Shown here one piece after another: positions 42,302 through 50,544 of a DNA stretch of 64,000 bases. Numbering within the stretch: position 1 is the stretch's first letter; every line of letters starts with the position of its first letter. The notes under the pieces are model-generated. The model worked only from the letters and a program-made list of their open reading frames with translations, made no database searches and had not been told where the DNA came from. The DNA is from Paenibacillus aestuarii. Its GTDB lineage: Bacteria > Bacillota > Bacilli > Paenibacillales > NBRC-103111. The stretch covers positions 1 through 64,000 of the forward strand of contig NZ_JAQFVF010000079.1 of NCBI RefSeq assembly GCF_027789125.1, given 5' to 3'. Both the position numbers and the translations under genes were made by a program.

Positions 42302-43152
42302 TGCGTGACATAACGGTAAAGCGTTCTTTGGCTACCGCCGCACAATTATGCCTTCATGCCATTTTGATTTGCCTGGCGTTCATTTGGGTATATCCGTTTC
42401 TTTGGATGATTTCGGCTTCATTCAAGTCGAAGGACGATTTTTTTACCAAGGGCTTGAGTCTGATCCCTTCCTCCCTGGACGTTTCCAACTTCACCCGAGC
42501 TTGGAGAGAGGGGCATTTTGAACAATATTTCATCAACTCGCTCGTTATTGTCTTCTTTGTGACGGTCATCGTTTTATTCGTAACAGCTACATGCGGTTAT
42601 GCACTCGGCCGCTATACGTTTTTCGGGAAAAAGGCGGTCGTGGGCTTGTTTGCAGCGAGCATCTTCGTCCCGTTGGAATTCGCGATTATTCCGATTTTTG
42701 AGTTGATCAAAAACCTTGGTTTGATGAACTCGCTTACTGGCGTTATTTTAGCCGAATCCGGAGGCAGCCATCTTGTGTTTGTCCTTTTGTTCGCCGGTTT
42801 TTTTCGCCAAATTCCGAAGGAGCTGGAAGACTCGGCGATTATCGATGGCAGCGGATTTATTCGGACATTCACCCAAATTATGCTGCCGCTTGCCAAGCCT
42901 ATCGTAGGAAGCGCCATCATTATGCAATTTATTTGGACGTGGAACTCCTTTTTGCTACCGCTAATTCTAACCTTGAGCAATCCGGCGATCAGGCCGCTTG
43001 CAGTCGGGTTGTATGCGCTGCGGGGGGAGAACATTGTGGATTGGACCGGCATTGCTGCAGGAGGAACGATCGCCATCGTGCCGATCATTGTCATCTTCTT
43101 GTTTCTGCAGCGTTATTTTGTTGATGGCATCGCCGGAGCTGTCAAAGGGTAG
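42301..43152 (+). CDS. Sugar ABC transporter permease, MalG type
   Basis: 283 residues, six membrane segments beginning AAQLCLHAILICLAFIWVY. The ATPase-contact loop reads LEDSAIIDGSGFIRTFTQIM, with EDSAIIDG in place of EAAxxDG, a variation seen in this subgroup. The C-terminus RYFVDGIAGAVKG is standard. ATG 42301 overlaps the previous stop (TGATG), with GGAGGAG upstream; GTG 42298 is also possible. The sulfatase gene follows after 44 bases. Confidence 0.9.
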   Translation: MRDITVKRSLATAAQLCLHAILICLAFIWVYPFLWMISASFKSKDDFFTKGLSLIPSSLDVSNFTRAWREGHFEQYFINSLVIVFFVTVIVLFVTATCGYALGRYTFFGKKAVVGLFAASIFVPLEFAIIPIFELIKNLGLMNSLTGVILAESGGSHLVFVLLFAGFFRQIPKELEDSAIIDGSGFIRTFTQIMLPLAKPIVGSAIIMQFIWTWNSFLLPLILTLSNPAIRPLAVGLYALRGENIVDWTGIAAGGTIAIVPIIVIFLFLQRYFVDGIAGAVKG

Positions 43153-43196
43153 GCGTATCTGAATACTTGATTTCAAAAATAGGGAGAGTTGAACAG

Positions 43197-44660
43197 ATGA
43201 GAATATTGTTGCTTGATTTGGATTCTACAAGACCTGATCATTTAGGCTGCTACGGATATCAACGGAACACTTCACCTAATATTGATAAAATCGCTGCCGA
43301 AGGCGTCAGATTTACCAATTATTATACGTCAGACGCACCCTGCTTTCCTTCGAGGACAGCCCTGATGACCGGTCAATTCGGCATTCACAATGGTGTCGTT
43401 GGACATGGCGGTACAGCGGGCGACGTTCGTCATGAAGGCGAGGAGCGCCAGTTCCGAAGCCGCTTAACGAGCGAATGCTTTCCGGCATTATTCCGCTCCG
43501 CCGGCATGAAGACGGCGCTCGTCAGCCCTTTCGGTGAAAGACATTCGGCTTGGACGTTTTATGCCGGCTTCAATGAAATTCATAATACGGGCAAGGGGGG
43601 CATGGAATCCGCCGAAGAAGTTACCCCAGTAGTACTGAATTGGATTCAGCAAAATGCGCAGCAGGATGATTGGTTCCTCTATGTCAATTATTGGGATCCA
43701 CACACTCCGTACCGCGCGCCAGTGGAATTTGGGAATCCGTTCGCGAACGATCCGCTGCCTGCGTGGATCACAGATGAGGTGCTCAAGCAGCATACCACGC
43801 TTAAGGTGGGCCCGCACAGCGCGCGTGAGATCAGTATGTTCGACAATAAAACGAACCCGAAATTCCCGCGACACCCTGGAGATTTCACGGACCGGGAAGG
43901 ATTGCGTCGTGTTATTGATGGATACGATTGCGGCATTCGCTATATGGACGATCATATCGGCATGTTATTCAGTGAGCTCGAGCGGCAGGGGGTAATGGAT
44001 GACCTGGTCGTGATCATTACAGCCGACCACGGTGAAAATATGGGGGAACTTGGCATCTATGGTGAACATGGAACCGCTGATCAAGGCACCTGCCGGATTC
44101 CGATGATCATCCGCTGGCCGGGCATGATGAAGAACCATGAGGATACAGGCCTGCACTACCATCTTGATATTCTACCGACGATAGCCGACCTGCTCGGAAA
44201 GTCTAAAGCTCCGTCATGGGACGGCACCAGCTATGCGGCTGCTCTGCAATCAGGCGACGCATGTGGTCGGGACTACTTGGTAGTCTCGCAATGCGCGCAT
44301 GTATGTCAGCGTAGTGTTCGCTTTGGCGATTATTTGTACGTGCGGACTTATCATGACGGCTATCATTTGTTTGACAAGGAAATGCTCTTCAATCTAAAAG
44401 AAGATCCGCATGAGCAGGTCAATCTGGCGGGTGAAAACCGGAGTCTATGTCAGGAAGCGGTTTACTACTTAAATGAATGGCACGATCAGATGATGGACAC
44501 GATGCCTTTCGATAATGATCCTCTTTGGACGGTTATGAAGGAAGGCGGTCCTTACCATGCTAAAGGGCATCTAAAAGGTTACATCGGCTGGTTGGAGCAG
44601 ACGGGAAGAGAGTACGCGATACCTGAGCTTAAGCGTCGGCATCCGGCAGAGTTCCAGTAA
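43197..44660 (+). CDS. Cytoplasmic type I sulfatase
   Basis: 487 residues of the alkaline-phosphatase-like sulfatase family, which hydrolyses sulfate esters by a formylglycine made from cysteine. The modification motif C-x-P-S-R is CFPSRTALMTGQFG with Cys49. Metal ligands are expected in LDLDSTRPDHLG at the start and ITADHGENMGE near residue 275. DAP before the cysteine, WDPHTPYRAP and LHYHLDILPTIADLLG are further family segments. There is no signal peptide, so the enzyme acts in the cytoplasm on an imported substrate, unlike most secreted polysaccharide sulfatases. ATG 43197 has GGGAGAG before it. A formylglycine-generating or anaerobic maturase gene is not in the window. Substrate unknown, probably a sulfated sugar brought in by the adjacent importer. 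Confidence 0.88.
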   Translation: MRILLLDLDSTRPDHLGCYGYQRNTSPNIDKIAAEGVRFTNYYTSDAPCFPSRTALMTGQFGIHNGVVGHGGTAGDVRHEGEERQFRSRLTSECFPALFRSAGMKTALVSPFGERHSAWTFYAGFNEIHNTGKGGMESAEEVTPVVLNWIQQNAQQDDWFLYVNYWDPHTPYRAPVEFGNPFANDPLPAWITDEVLKQHTTLKVGPHSAREISMFDNKTNPKFPRHPGDFTDREGLRRVIDGYDCGIRYMDDHIGMLFSELERQGVMDDLVVIITADHGENMGELGIYGEHGTADQGTCRIPMIIRWPGMMKNHEDTGLHYHLDILPTIADLLGKSKAPSWDGTSYAAALQSGDACGRDYLVVSQCAHVCQRSVRFGDYLYVRTYHDGYHLFDKEMLFNLKEDPHEQVNLAGENRSLCQEAVYYLNEWHDQMMDTMPFDNDPLWTVMKEGGPYHAKGHLKGYIGWLEQTGREYAIPELKRRHPAEFQ

Positions 44661-44728
44661 TTAAAGGAATGAAGGTCGAGCATCGTCTTCCCTTGACGAT
44701 ATATTTCCACAAAATAGCATCCGTGAAT

Positions 44729-44768
44729 AGCGGCCTCTGAGAGAAATCTCTTGGGGGCTGCTTTTTTC
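44729..44768 (+). terminator. Terminator after the sulfatase gene
   Basis: Stem between AGCGGCCTCTGAGAGA and TCTCTTGGGGGCTGCT (some G-T pairs and mismatches), then six T residues. Confidence 0.75.
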
Positions 44769-44797
44769 AGCGCCGAAATGAATTGCGAAACATGGAG

Positions 44798-45670
44798 TCA
44801 ATTGATCTGCCTTCTCCGATAAGCGCCAGGTGTGACACCGGTGAATTTCTTAAATAAATGATGGAAATACGGCAAGCTCTCATAGCCGCAATTATATGCA
44901 ATGATATCGATACCCAAATCGGTTGCCATAAGCAGCTCTTTGGCGGTCGAAATCCTTTTTGCATTCACATAGTCCGTGATGTTCATCCCCGTTAATTGTT
45001 TGAAAACTCTAGATAAATGTGCGGCTGAGACCGACGCTTGTTTGGCCAAATACGATAGTCCTACAGCAGGATCTGTATGGCATTGATCCAGATGTTGAAG
45101 CATATGCAGCAGCCATGTAGGCCCCACGCCTCCGTCCGCAGGATGCTGATAGGACTCCTGAAGCGTAAGGCGATTTAAGCTTAGTAAGAGGCTGTTTAAG
45201 TGCAAATGTATCGCGTAACGAAAACCTGCTTCGCGTCTTTCCAGCTCTTGCTGCATCTGTTGGAGCGTTTCTTCGATGAATGGGCGCAAGGATAGCGGGC
45301 TTGCAAGCTTGTATCTTTTTAATTTGCGAGCTCGTTCGAAGATGAACATATTCGTAAACGTATCACTTAATGCATGATGCCCGATCATCTGTGGCGCAAA
45401 GAAAACGGCTGTCGAAGTAATGGGGCAATCGCCATCCGGCAAGGCGCGATGAATCGTATTGCCAGGAATAATGAAGATGTCGCCTTCATTCATCTCATAG
45501 ATCATTTGATTTAAGAAAAATGTCCCCTTTCCCCCATAGACATAGACCAACTCATAGCGATCGTGAAGATGATCGGGTAGTTCTTGATTCGGAGGCTTTC
45601 TGTCCTTATATACGATTTCTAATGGAAGGAGAGGATCGTTAAAAAAGTTTTTGACAATAGGAATTCGCAT
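44798..45670 (-). CDS. AraC family transcriptional regulator
   Basis: 290 residues. The cupin domain (DHLHDRYELVYVYGGKGTFFL, DIFIIPGNTIHRA) precedes a C-terminal double helix-turn-helix: LSYLAKQASVSAAHLSRVFK and IDIIAYNCGYESLPYFHHLFKKFTGVTPGAYR in outline. ATG 45670 has GGAGG 10 bases upstream; the frame extends 11 codons further. It converges on the sulfatase gene and diverges from the lactonase-dehydrogenase trio at 45806, so it likely regulates the latter, sensing the sugar or its lactone. Confidence 0.88.
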   Translation of the reverse strand: MRIPIVKNFFNDPLLPLEIVYKDRKPPNQELPDHLHDRYELVYVYGGKGTFFLNQMIYEMNEGDIFIIPGNTIHRALPDGDCPITSTAVFFAPQMIGHHALSDTFTNMFIFERARKLKRYKLASPLSLRPFIEETLQQMQQELERREAGFRYAIHLHLNSLLLSLNRLTLQESYQHPADGGVGPTWLLHMLQHLDQCHTDPAVGLSYLAKQASVSAAHLSRVFKQLTGMNITDYVNAKRISTAKELLMATDLGIDIIAYNCGYESLPYFHHLFKKFTGVTPGAYRRRQIN

Positions 45671-45805
45671 CTTGTGGAACCTCCATAATGAGATGTCGTA
45701 CATAGAATATCAAAATCGAGTATGTTTGTGCAAAGACAAAGAATTAACAAGCTTCCTATTCTTGGTACAATGATACATATACGGCGACAAAATAGGAGGC
45801 CTAGC

Positions 45806-46657
45806 ATGCTGAGAATTGATGCACATCAACACTATTGGGTCATGCATCGCGACGATTATGGATGGATCACGCCGGAACTGACTGCATTGTACAGAGACTT
45901 TTTGCCAGAGCATCTGTCCCCTCATTTGAAAGCGCATCAACTTCACGGAAGTATTGTCGTTCAAGCGGCGCCGACACTAGAAGAAACCGAGTTTCTTCTT
46001 GCTTTGGCAGAAGATAACCCGTCGATTCTAGGCGTCGTCGGCTGGTTGGATCTTCATGACCCGAATCATTTCAGCCAATTTCAGCGATTTACACAGCGTC
46101 CCAAATTTGTTGGTTTTCGAACGATGATTCAAGATATGCATGACATAAGTATCATTTTTGAACCAAGCTATATTCATGCTCTTCGAACATATGCGGCCCT
46201 TGATATTCCTATAGACTTGCTGCTTAGATGCGATCAATTACAGCAAGTCGTGAAGTTAGTCAATTTGACACCAGATCTCCGAGGCGTGATCGATCATTTG
46301 GCCAAACCGAAGATCGCCCAAGGCGAGTTGGAGCCGTGGCTTCGTCAGATGAAGCGTTTGGCAGAGCATCCGAATCTGTATTGCAAGCTATCGGGTATGG
46401 TTACGGAAGCTGAACATCATCGTTGGCAGATTGAGGATTTCACGGTCTATATCCAATCCATACTGGAAATATTTGGTCCGAAACGTGTGATGTTCGGAAG
46501 CGACTGGCCGGTTTGTTTGCTTTCAGCCAATTATGACCAAGTCATTGAAGTGCTCCTGCAAGCCATTCCGGCTTCATGGGGGGAACGAGAGCGAGCGTTA
46601 TTATTTGGCGGCAACGCGCAACGATTCTATAAGCTAAAGGAGGAGACTGCACGATGA
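45806..46657 (+). CDS. Amidohydrolase-family sugar lactonase (L-fuconolactonase type)
   Basis: 283 residues. LRIDAHQHYWVMHRDDYGWI is the signature start of the fuconolactonase/rhamnonolactonase branch (H-x-H metal pair, then D-x-x-W). GVIDHLAKPKI and YCKLSGMVTEA in the middle and RVMFGSDWPVCLL late supply the remaining metal and catalytic residues. The expected reaction is opening of a sugar-acid lactone to the free aldonate. ATG 45806 has AGGAGG upstream; 28 more codons are open without a site. Its stop overlaps the next start (ATGA), so it is translationally coupled to the sugar dehydrogenase that would make its lactone substrate. Confidence 0.82.
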   Translation: MLRIDAHQHYWVMHRDDYGWITPELTALYRDFLPEHLSPHLKAHQLHGSIVVQAAPTLEETEFLLALAEDNPSILGVVGWLDLHDPNHFSQFQRFTQRPKFVGFRTMIQDMHDISIIFEPSYIHALRTYAALDIPIDLLLRCDQLQQVVKLVNLTPDLRGVIDHLAKPKIAQGELEPWLRQMKRLAEHPNLYCKLSGMVTEAEHHRWQIEDFTVYIQSILEIFGPKRVMFGSDWPVCLLSANYDQVIEVLLQAIPASWGERERALLFGGNAQRFYKLKEETAR

Positions 46658-47610
46658 AGTATCGTAAATTAGGAAATACAGGATTGGATGTATCAATCTT
46701 AAGCTTTGGCGCCTCGTCTCTAGGCTCCGTCTTTCATGAAACGGATGATGCTGAAAGTATTCGGACTGTACACGCTGCTGTTGATGGCGGTATCAATTTC
46801 ATTGACGTATCCCCTTATTACGGTTTAACAAAAGCGGAAACAGTGCTTGGCCAAGCGATTGCTCAGATTCCACGTGAGCGCTTTCTTCTCTCTTCCAAAG
46901 CTGGACGCTATGGACATGATGAATTTGACTTCTCCGAGAAGCGGATTCTGCAGAGTGTGGATGAGAGCTTGAGCCGGCTGCAAACCGATTATTTAGATGT
47001 GCTTTTTTTGCATGATATCGAATTTGTTCGTTTTGATCGTGTCGCAGAAGAAGCTTTCGGTGCCTTGGAGAAGCTGAAAGCCTCAGGGAAAATCCGCTTC
47101 TCGGGGGTATCCGGTCTGCCTCTTGCCGTTTTTGAAAAAGCTCTAGCGCACACGAAATTGGACGTCGTCCTGTCTTATTGTCATTATTCGCTGAACGATA
47201 CCTCCCTTCTCCGTATCGTACCTTATCTTGAGCAGCGCGGTGTAGGGTTGGTAAATGCCTCGCCGCTTTCGATGGGATTGCTAGGCTCGAAGATGGTTCC
47301 GGACTGGCATCCGGCGACGAAGGAAATCAAAGATGTGTGCCGCAAGGCGGACGAGTTCTGCGACAAGCAGGGGGCGAGCTTGGCCAGACTTGCTATTCAG
47401 TTCTCGGTAAATAATGACAGCATTCCGACTACGCTGGTCAGCTCAGCGAATCCGGCGAATATCGTCCGCAATTTGCAGTGGATTGAGGAGCCGATCGACC
47501 AGGAATTGCTGAACCAAGTTCTGGCGATTCTCGAACCTATACATAATAAGACATGGCTGAGCGGTCTTGCTGAGTATAATCACGAATTTTCGCAGGGAGG
47601 TAGCGTATGA
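46654..47610 (+). CDS. Aldo/keto reductase, aldose 1-dehydrogenase type
   Basis: 318 residues. Catalytic set: Asp and Tyr in FIDVSPYYGLTKAETVLG, Lys in LLSSKAGRYG, His in VLFLHDIEF. The SSKAGRYG and LHDIEF segments are typical of the L-galactose / L-fucose dehydrogenase (D-threo-aldose 1-dehydrogenase) branch rather than general reductases. The expected reaction is NAD(P)-dependent oxidation of an L-sugar at C1 to a lactone, which the coupled lactonase then opens. Overlaps both neighbours by ATGA. Which sugar is used, L-fucose or L-galactose, cannot be fixed from sequence. Confidence 0.85.
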   Translation: MKYRKLGNTGLDVSILSFGASSLGSVFHETDDAESIRTVHAAVDGGINFIDVSPYYGLTKAETVLGQAIAQIPRERFLLSSKAGRYGHDEFDFSEKRILQSVDESLSRLQTDYLDVLFLHDIEFVRFDRVAEEAFGALEKLKASGKIRFSGVSGLPLAVFEKALAHTKLDVVLSYCHYSLNDTSLLRIVPYLEQRGVGLVNASPLSMGLLGSKMVPDWHPATKEIKDVCRKADEFCDKQGASLARLAIQFSVNNDSIPTTLVSSANPANIVRNLQWIEEPIDQELLNQVLAILEPIHNKTWLSGLAEYNHEFSQGGSV

Positions 47611-48620
47611 AGGGCATTGTATGTGCACAAGTAGAACAATTTAAATTGTTGGAAATGCCGGAGCCTGAATTAATCGCAGGGCAAGCGATCATTAAGGTTC
47701 ATCGAGTCGGTATCTGTGGAACCGATCTTCACGCTTTTCGAGGAAACCAACCGTTCTTTTCATACCCGCGAATATTAGGTCATGAATTAGCCGGCACGAT
47801 TGAAGCCATCGCGGATGAGGCAGCTGGATTACGAGTAGGGGACCAAGTCAGCGTCATCCCTTACTTGCATTGCGGGTCTTGCATCGCGTGTAGAAGCGGG
47901 AAGACGAACTGCTGTGTGGACTTGAAAGTGATGGGCGTTCACGTCGATGGCGGCATGCGGGAGAAGATTATTGTCCCTATATCCCAGCTGGTGAAGACGG
48001 ACGGCTTGACGCTGGATCAGACTGCGATGCTGGAGCCTCTCGCCATTGGGGCCCACGCTGTACGTCGCTCCGGACTGCGTGCCGGCGAGAAAGCTTTGGT
48101 GATTGGAGGAGGACCGATAGGTCTGGGGGTTGCGGCTTTCGCCAGAGCACGTGGAGCATCTGTGATTGCGTTAGACATTAACGATGAAAGGTTGATTTAT
48201 TGTCAGGAGTGGGCAGGCGCCAACCATACGGTGAATGCGCTGCACCAACCTATGGAACAGATCGTTAGCTTGACGAACGGCGAACTGCCTACAGTCGTTT
48301 TCGATGCTACTGGCAATGTCAAGTCGATGGCCGATTCGTTCCAATACGCAGCACACGGGGGAACTCTTGTTTTCGTAGGTTTGGTCAAATCGGATATTAC
48401 CTTCAATGACCCTGAATTTCATAAGCGTGAGCTCACGCTGATGGGCAGCCGCAATGCGACCCGAGAAGACTTTGAGTTCGTCAAAGCAACGATTCAGCAG
48501 GGCACCGTGGATATCGACCGTTATATCACACATCGCTCATCCCTGGAGGAAATGATCCCTCAATTTCTGACTTGGTTACAACCGGAATCTAAAGTGATTA
48601 AAGCAGTTGTGGAAATGTAA
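47607..48620 (+). CDS. Zinc-dependent sugar-acid dehydrogenase (MDR family, RspB/LgoD-like)
   Basis: 337 residues. Catalytic zinc ligands: Cys in VGICGTDLHAF and His-Glu in GHELAGTI. The structural-zinc loop is CGSCIACRSGKTNCC. NAD site: GGGPIGLGVAAFARARG. Segments HAFRGNQPFFSYPRILGHE and ELTLMGSRNATREDF are close to E. coli RspB and YjjN/LgoD, which oxidise L-gulonate or L-galactonate at C5; this is from memory of those proteins. Following a lactonase and an aldose dehydrogenase, it would take the resulting aldonate to a keto acid. Last gene before the thiamine riboswitch; no terminator seen directly after it. Confidence 0.85.
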   Translation: MKGIVCAQVEQFKLLEMPEPELIAGQAIIKVHRVGICGTDLHAFRGNQPFFSYPRILGHELAGTIEAIADEAAGLRVGDQVSVIPYLHCGSCIACRSGKTNCCVDLKVMGVHVDGGMREKIIVPISQLVKTDGLTLDQTAMLEPLAIGAHAVRRSGLRAGEKALVIGGGPIGLGVAAFARARGASVIALDINDERLIYCQEWAGANHTVNALHQPMEQIVSLTNGELPTVVFDATGNVKSMADSFQYAAHGGTLVFVGLVKSDITFNDPEFHKRELTLMGSRNATREDFEFVKATIQQGTVDIDRYITHRSSLEEMIPQFLTWLQPESKVIKAVVEM

Positions 48621-48631
48621 TCATGATTCTC

Positions 48632-48660
48632 TTGCAAATTTATCTCACTTGAACTACACT
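48632..48660 (+). promoter_or_regulatory. Candidate sigma-A promoter of the thi operon
   Basis: TTGCAA (48632-48637), 17-base spacer, TACACT (48655-48660), placing the start a few bases before the riboswitch. Confidence 0.6.
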
Positions 48661-48676
48661 TAAAAACAATTAAATA

Positions 48677-48773
48677 TGTATCGGGAGCTTGTGGAAGCGG
48701 GCTGAGAGTACGGCTAACCCGCCGTAGACCGTAGAACCTGTTGGATAATGCCAGCGTAGGAATCCTTGATAAA
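48677..48773 (+). ncRNA. TPP riboswitch (THI element)
   Basis: The conserved elements appear in order: P1 start TATCGGGAGC, GCTGAGAG in the P2/P3 region, a P3 arm GCTAACCCGCC, ACCGTAGAACCTG and GGATAATGCCAGCGTAGGA, closing with GATA that pairs with TATC. It binds thiamine pyrophosphate and here sits directly before a terminator, so control is by transcription attenuation of the thiM-to-SDR unit. Confidence 0.95.
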
Positions 48774-48792
48774 GTGTAGCTTTGTTTTCTTT

Positions 48793-48840
48793 AAGCACTT
48801 TGCCTGTCGTTATGCGCTGGCAAAGTGCTTTTTATATTTT
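48793..48840 (+). terminator. Riboswitch-controlled terminator
   Basis: Stem AAGCACTTTGCC / GGCAAAGTGCTT (48793-48804, 48819-48830) with a T-rich tail, 20 bases after the TPP aptamer and 20 before thiM. It should form when TPP is bound. Confidence 0.9.
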
Positions 48841-48859
48841 CTAAGGGAGGCAATACCGG

Positions 48860-49669
48860 ATGTTGAATCAGCAAATGATAGCTAAAGCTTTGGAGCAAGT
48901 AAGAAAGACGAATCCGCTCGTCCACAATATTACGAATGTCGTCGTCACCAATTTTACAGCAAATGGCTTGCTCGCCTTGGGGGCATCCCCAGTAATGGCC
49001 TATGCCAAACAAGAAGTAGAGGATATGGCGAGAATTGCAGGTGCACTCGTTCTGAACATCGGCACCTTGAATGAGACTGAGGTGGAAGCGATGAAGCTGG
49101 CCGGTAAAGCGGCCAATGGACACGGCGTCCCTGTTATTTTTGACCCTGTCGGAGCTGGTGCAACCCCGTATAGGACCCTAACTGCCCGTTCGATCATGGA
49201 GGAAGTGAACGTCTCCGTACTGCGCGGGAACGCAGCAGAGGTGGCGCAGGTTGTCGGCCATCATTGGGAGATTAAGGGTGTAGACGCTGGTGAAGGTAAC
49301 GGGAACGTCACTCAACTGGCGATTGAAGCTGCCCGTCAATTAGGCACAGTTGTCGCTGTCACGGGAAAGACAGACATCATATCTGATGGCACGACGACCT
49401 ATGCCTGCCAGAATGGCGAAGCCATTCTCACCCGGGTGACAGGTACGGGCTGTCTGCTTACGTCCGTGATCGGTGCTTTCGCAGCCGTCCTGAACAATCC
49501 GCTCGAGGCTGCAGTTGCTGCGATTGTTACGTATGGCGTTGCTGCTGAACTGGCCGCCAAAGAATCGGCTGACCAAGGACCTGGCAGTTTTCAGATCGCT
49601 TTGCTCAATAAGCTGGCCCAAGTGACTGGTGAGGATGTTGTGCGTTTGGGTCGCGTTGAATTGCTGTAA
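48860..49669 (+). CDS. thiM: Hydroxyethylthiazole kinase ThiM
   Basis: 269 residues of the ribokinase-like fold. It phosphorylates 4-methyl-5-(2-hydroxyethyl)thiazole in the salvage branch of thiamine synthesis. VHNITNVVVTNFTANGLLALGASPVM is the substrate-binding start, IFDPVGAGATPYRT the middle signature, VLRGNAAEV follows, and VTGTGCLLTSVIGAFAA carries the catalytic cysteine and anion hole. GGGAGG lies before the ATG. First gene under the TPP riboswitch. Confidence 0.95.
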   Translation: MLNQQMIAKALEQVRKTNPLVHNITNVVVTNFTANGLLALGASPVMAYAKQEVEDMARIAGALVLNIGTLNETEVEAMKLAGKAANGHGVPVIFDPVGAGATPYRTLTARSIMEEVNVSVLRGNAAEVAQVVGHHWEIKGVDAGEGNGNVTQLAIEAARQLGTVVAVTGKTDIISDGTTTYACQNGEAILTRVTGTGCLLTSVIGAFAAVLNNPLEAAVAAIVTYGVAAELAAKESADQGPGSFQIALLNKLAQVTGEDVVRLGRVELL

Positions 49670-49704
49670 GACAACAGGTTTATTACATAATGAGGTGATT
49701 CAAT

Positions 49705-50544
49705 ATGACAATAGCTAGAGCTTTAACGATAGCAGGGTCCGACAGCGGCGGTGGGGCCGGTATTCAGGCGGACTTGAAAACTTTTCAAGAGCTTCATGTG
49801 TTCGGCATGTCGGCCATTACGGCTGTGACAGCTCAAAATACGGTTGGCGTGCAGGGAATATACCCGCTTTCGGTAGAAGCCGTACTTCAACAAATCGATT
49901 CCATCGGTCTTGATTTAGGTACGGATGCCGTGAAGACGGGAATGCTATTCAGCCCGGAAATCATATATGGCGTCGCAGCGAAAATACGCGAGTATGCGTG
50001 GACTAACCTTGTCGTTGATCCCGTTATGATAGCCAAGGGCGGGTCCAAACTGCTGCAAGATGAAGCTGTAGCCGCCATGAAAAACGAGCTCTTTCCGCAA
50101 GCGTTGGTTGTGACACCGAATATGCCAGAGGCGGAAGTATTGACCGGCATGACAGTGCGCACGCTTGATGATCGTAAAGAGGCAGCCAAACGACTCGTTG
50201 ATCTTGGGGTTAAGCACGTTGTCATGAAAGGCGGCCATGAGGAAGGAACGAGCCAAATAGTCGATCTCTTATATGACGGTTCCGCTTTCGTGGAGTTTCC
50301 CAGTCACAAAGTTCTGACCCGGCATACGCACGGTACAGGCTGCACGTTCGCTGCATCGATTACGGCCGAAGTGGCCAAAGGAAGCAGTGTCATCGATGCG
50401 GTGGCTATTGCGAAAAACTTCATTCACGCCGCAATTGAGGATTCGCTTGAACTTGGAGCAGGGCATGGGCCTACGAATCATTGGGCATATCGGCAGCGGC
50501 TGAATGCTTCGGCGGAGAGCCGAAAGAAAGGCAGGCTAGAGTAA
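49705..50544 (+). CDS. thiD: Hydroxymethylpyrimidine / HMP-phosphate kinase ThiD
   Basis: 279 residues. It phosphorylates HMP and HMP-P to the diphosphate used by ThiE. AGSDSGGGAGIQADLKTFQE is the classic ThiD start, followed by GMSAITAVTAQNT, VVDPVMIAKGGSKLL, VTPNMPEAEVL, VVMKGGHEEG and THGTGCTFAASITAEVAKG with the catalytic Cys. AATGAGGTGA precedes the ATG. Its stop overlaps the thiE start by one base (TAATG). Confidence 0.95.
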   Translation: MTIARALTIAGSDSGGGAGIQADLKTFQELHVFGMSAITAVTAQNTVGVQGIYPLSVEAVLQQIDSIGLDLGTDAVKTGMLFSPEIIYGVAAKIREYAWTNLVVDPVMIAKGGSKLLQDEAVAAMKNELFPQALVVTPNMPEAEVLTGMTVRTLDDRKEAAKRLVDLGVKHVVMKGGHEEGTSQIVDLLYDGSAFVEFPSHKVLTRHTHGTGCTFAASITAEVAKGSSVIDAVAIAKNFIHAAIEDSLELGAGHGPTNHWAYRQRLNASAESRKKGRLE

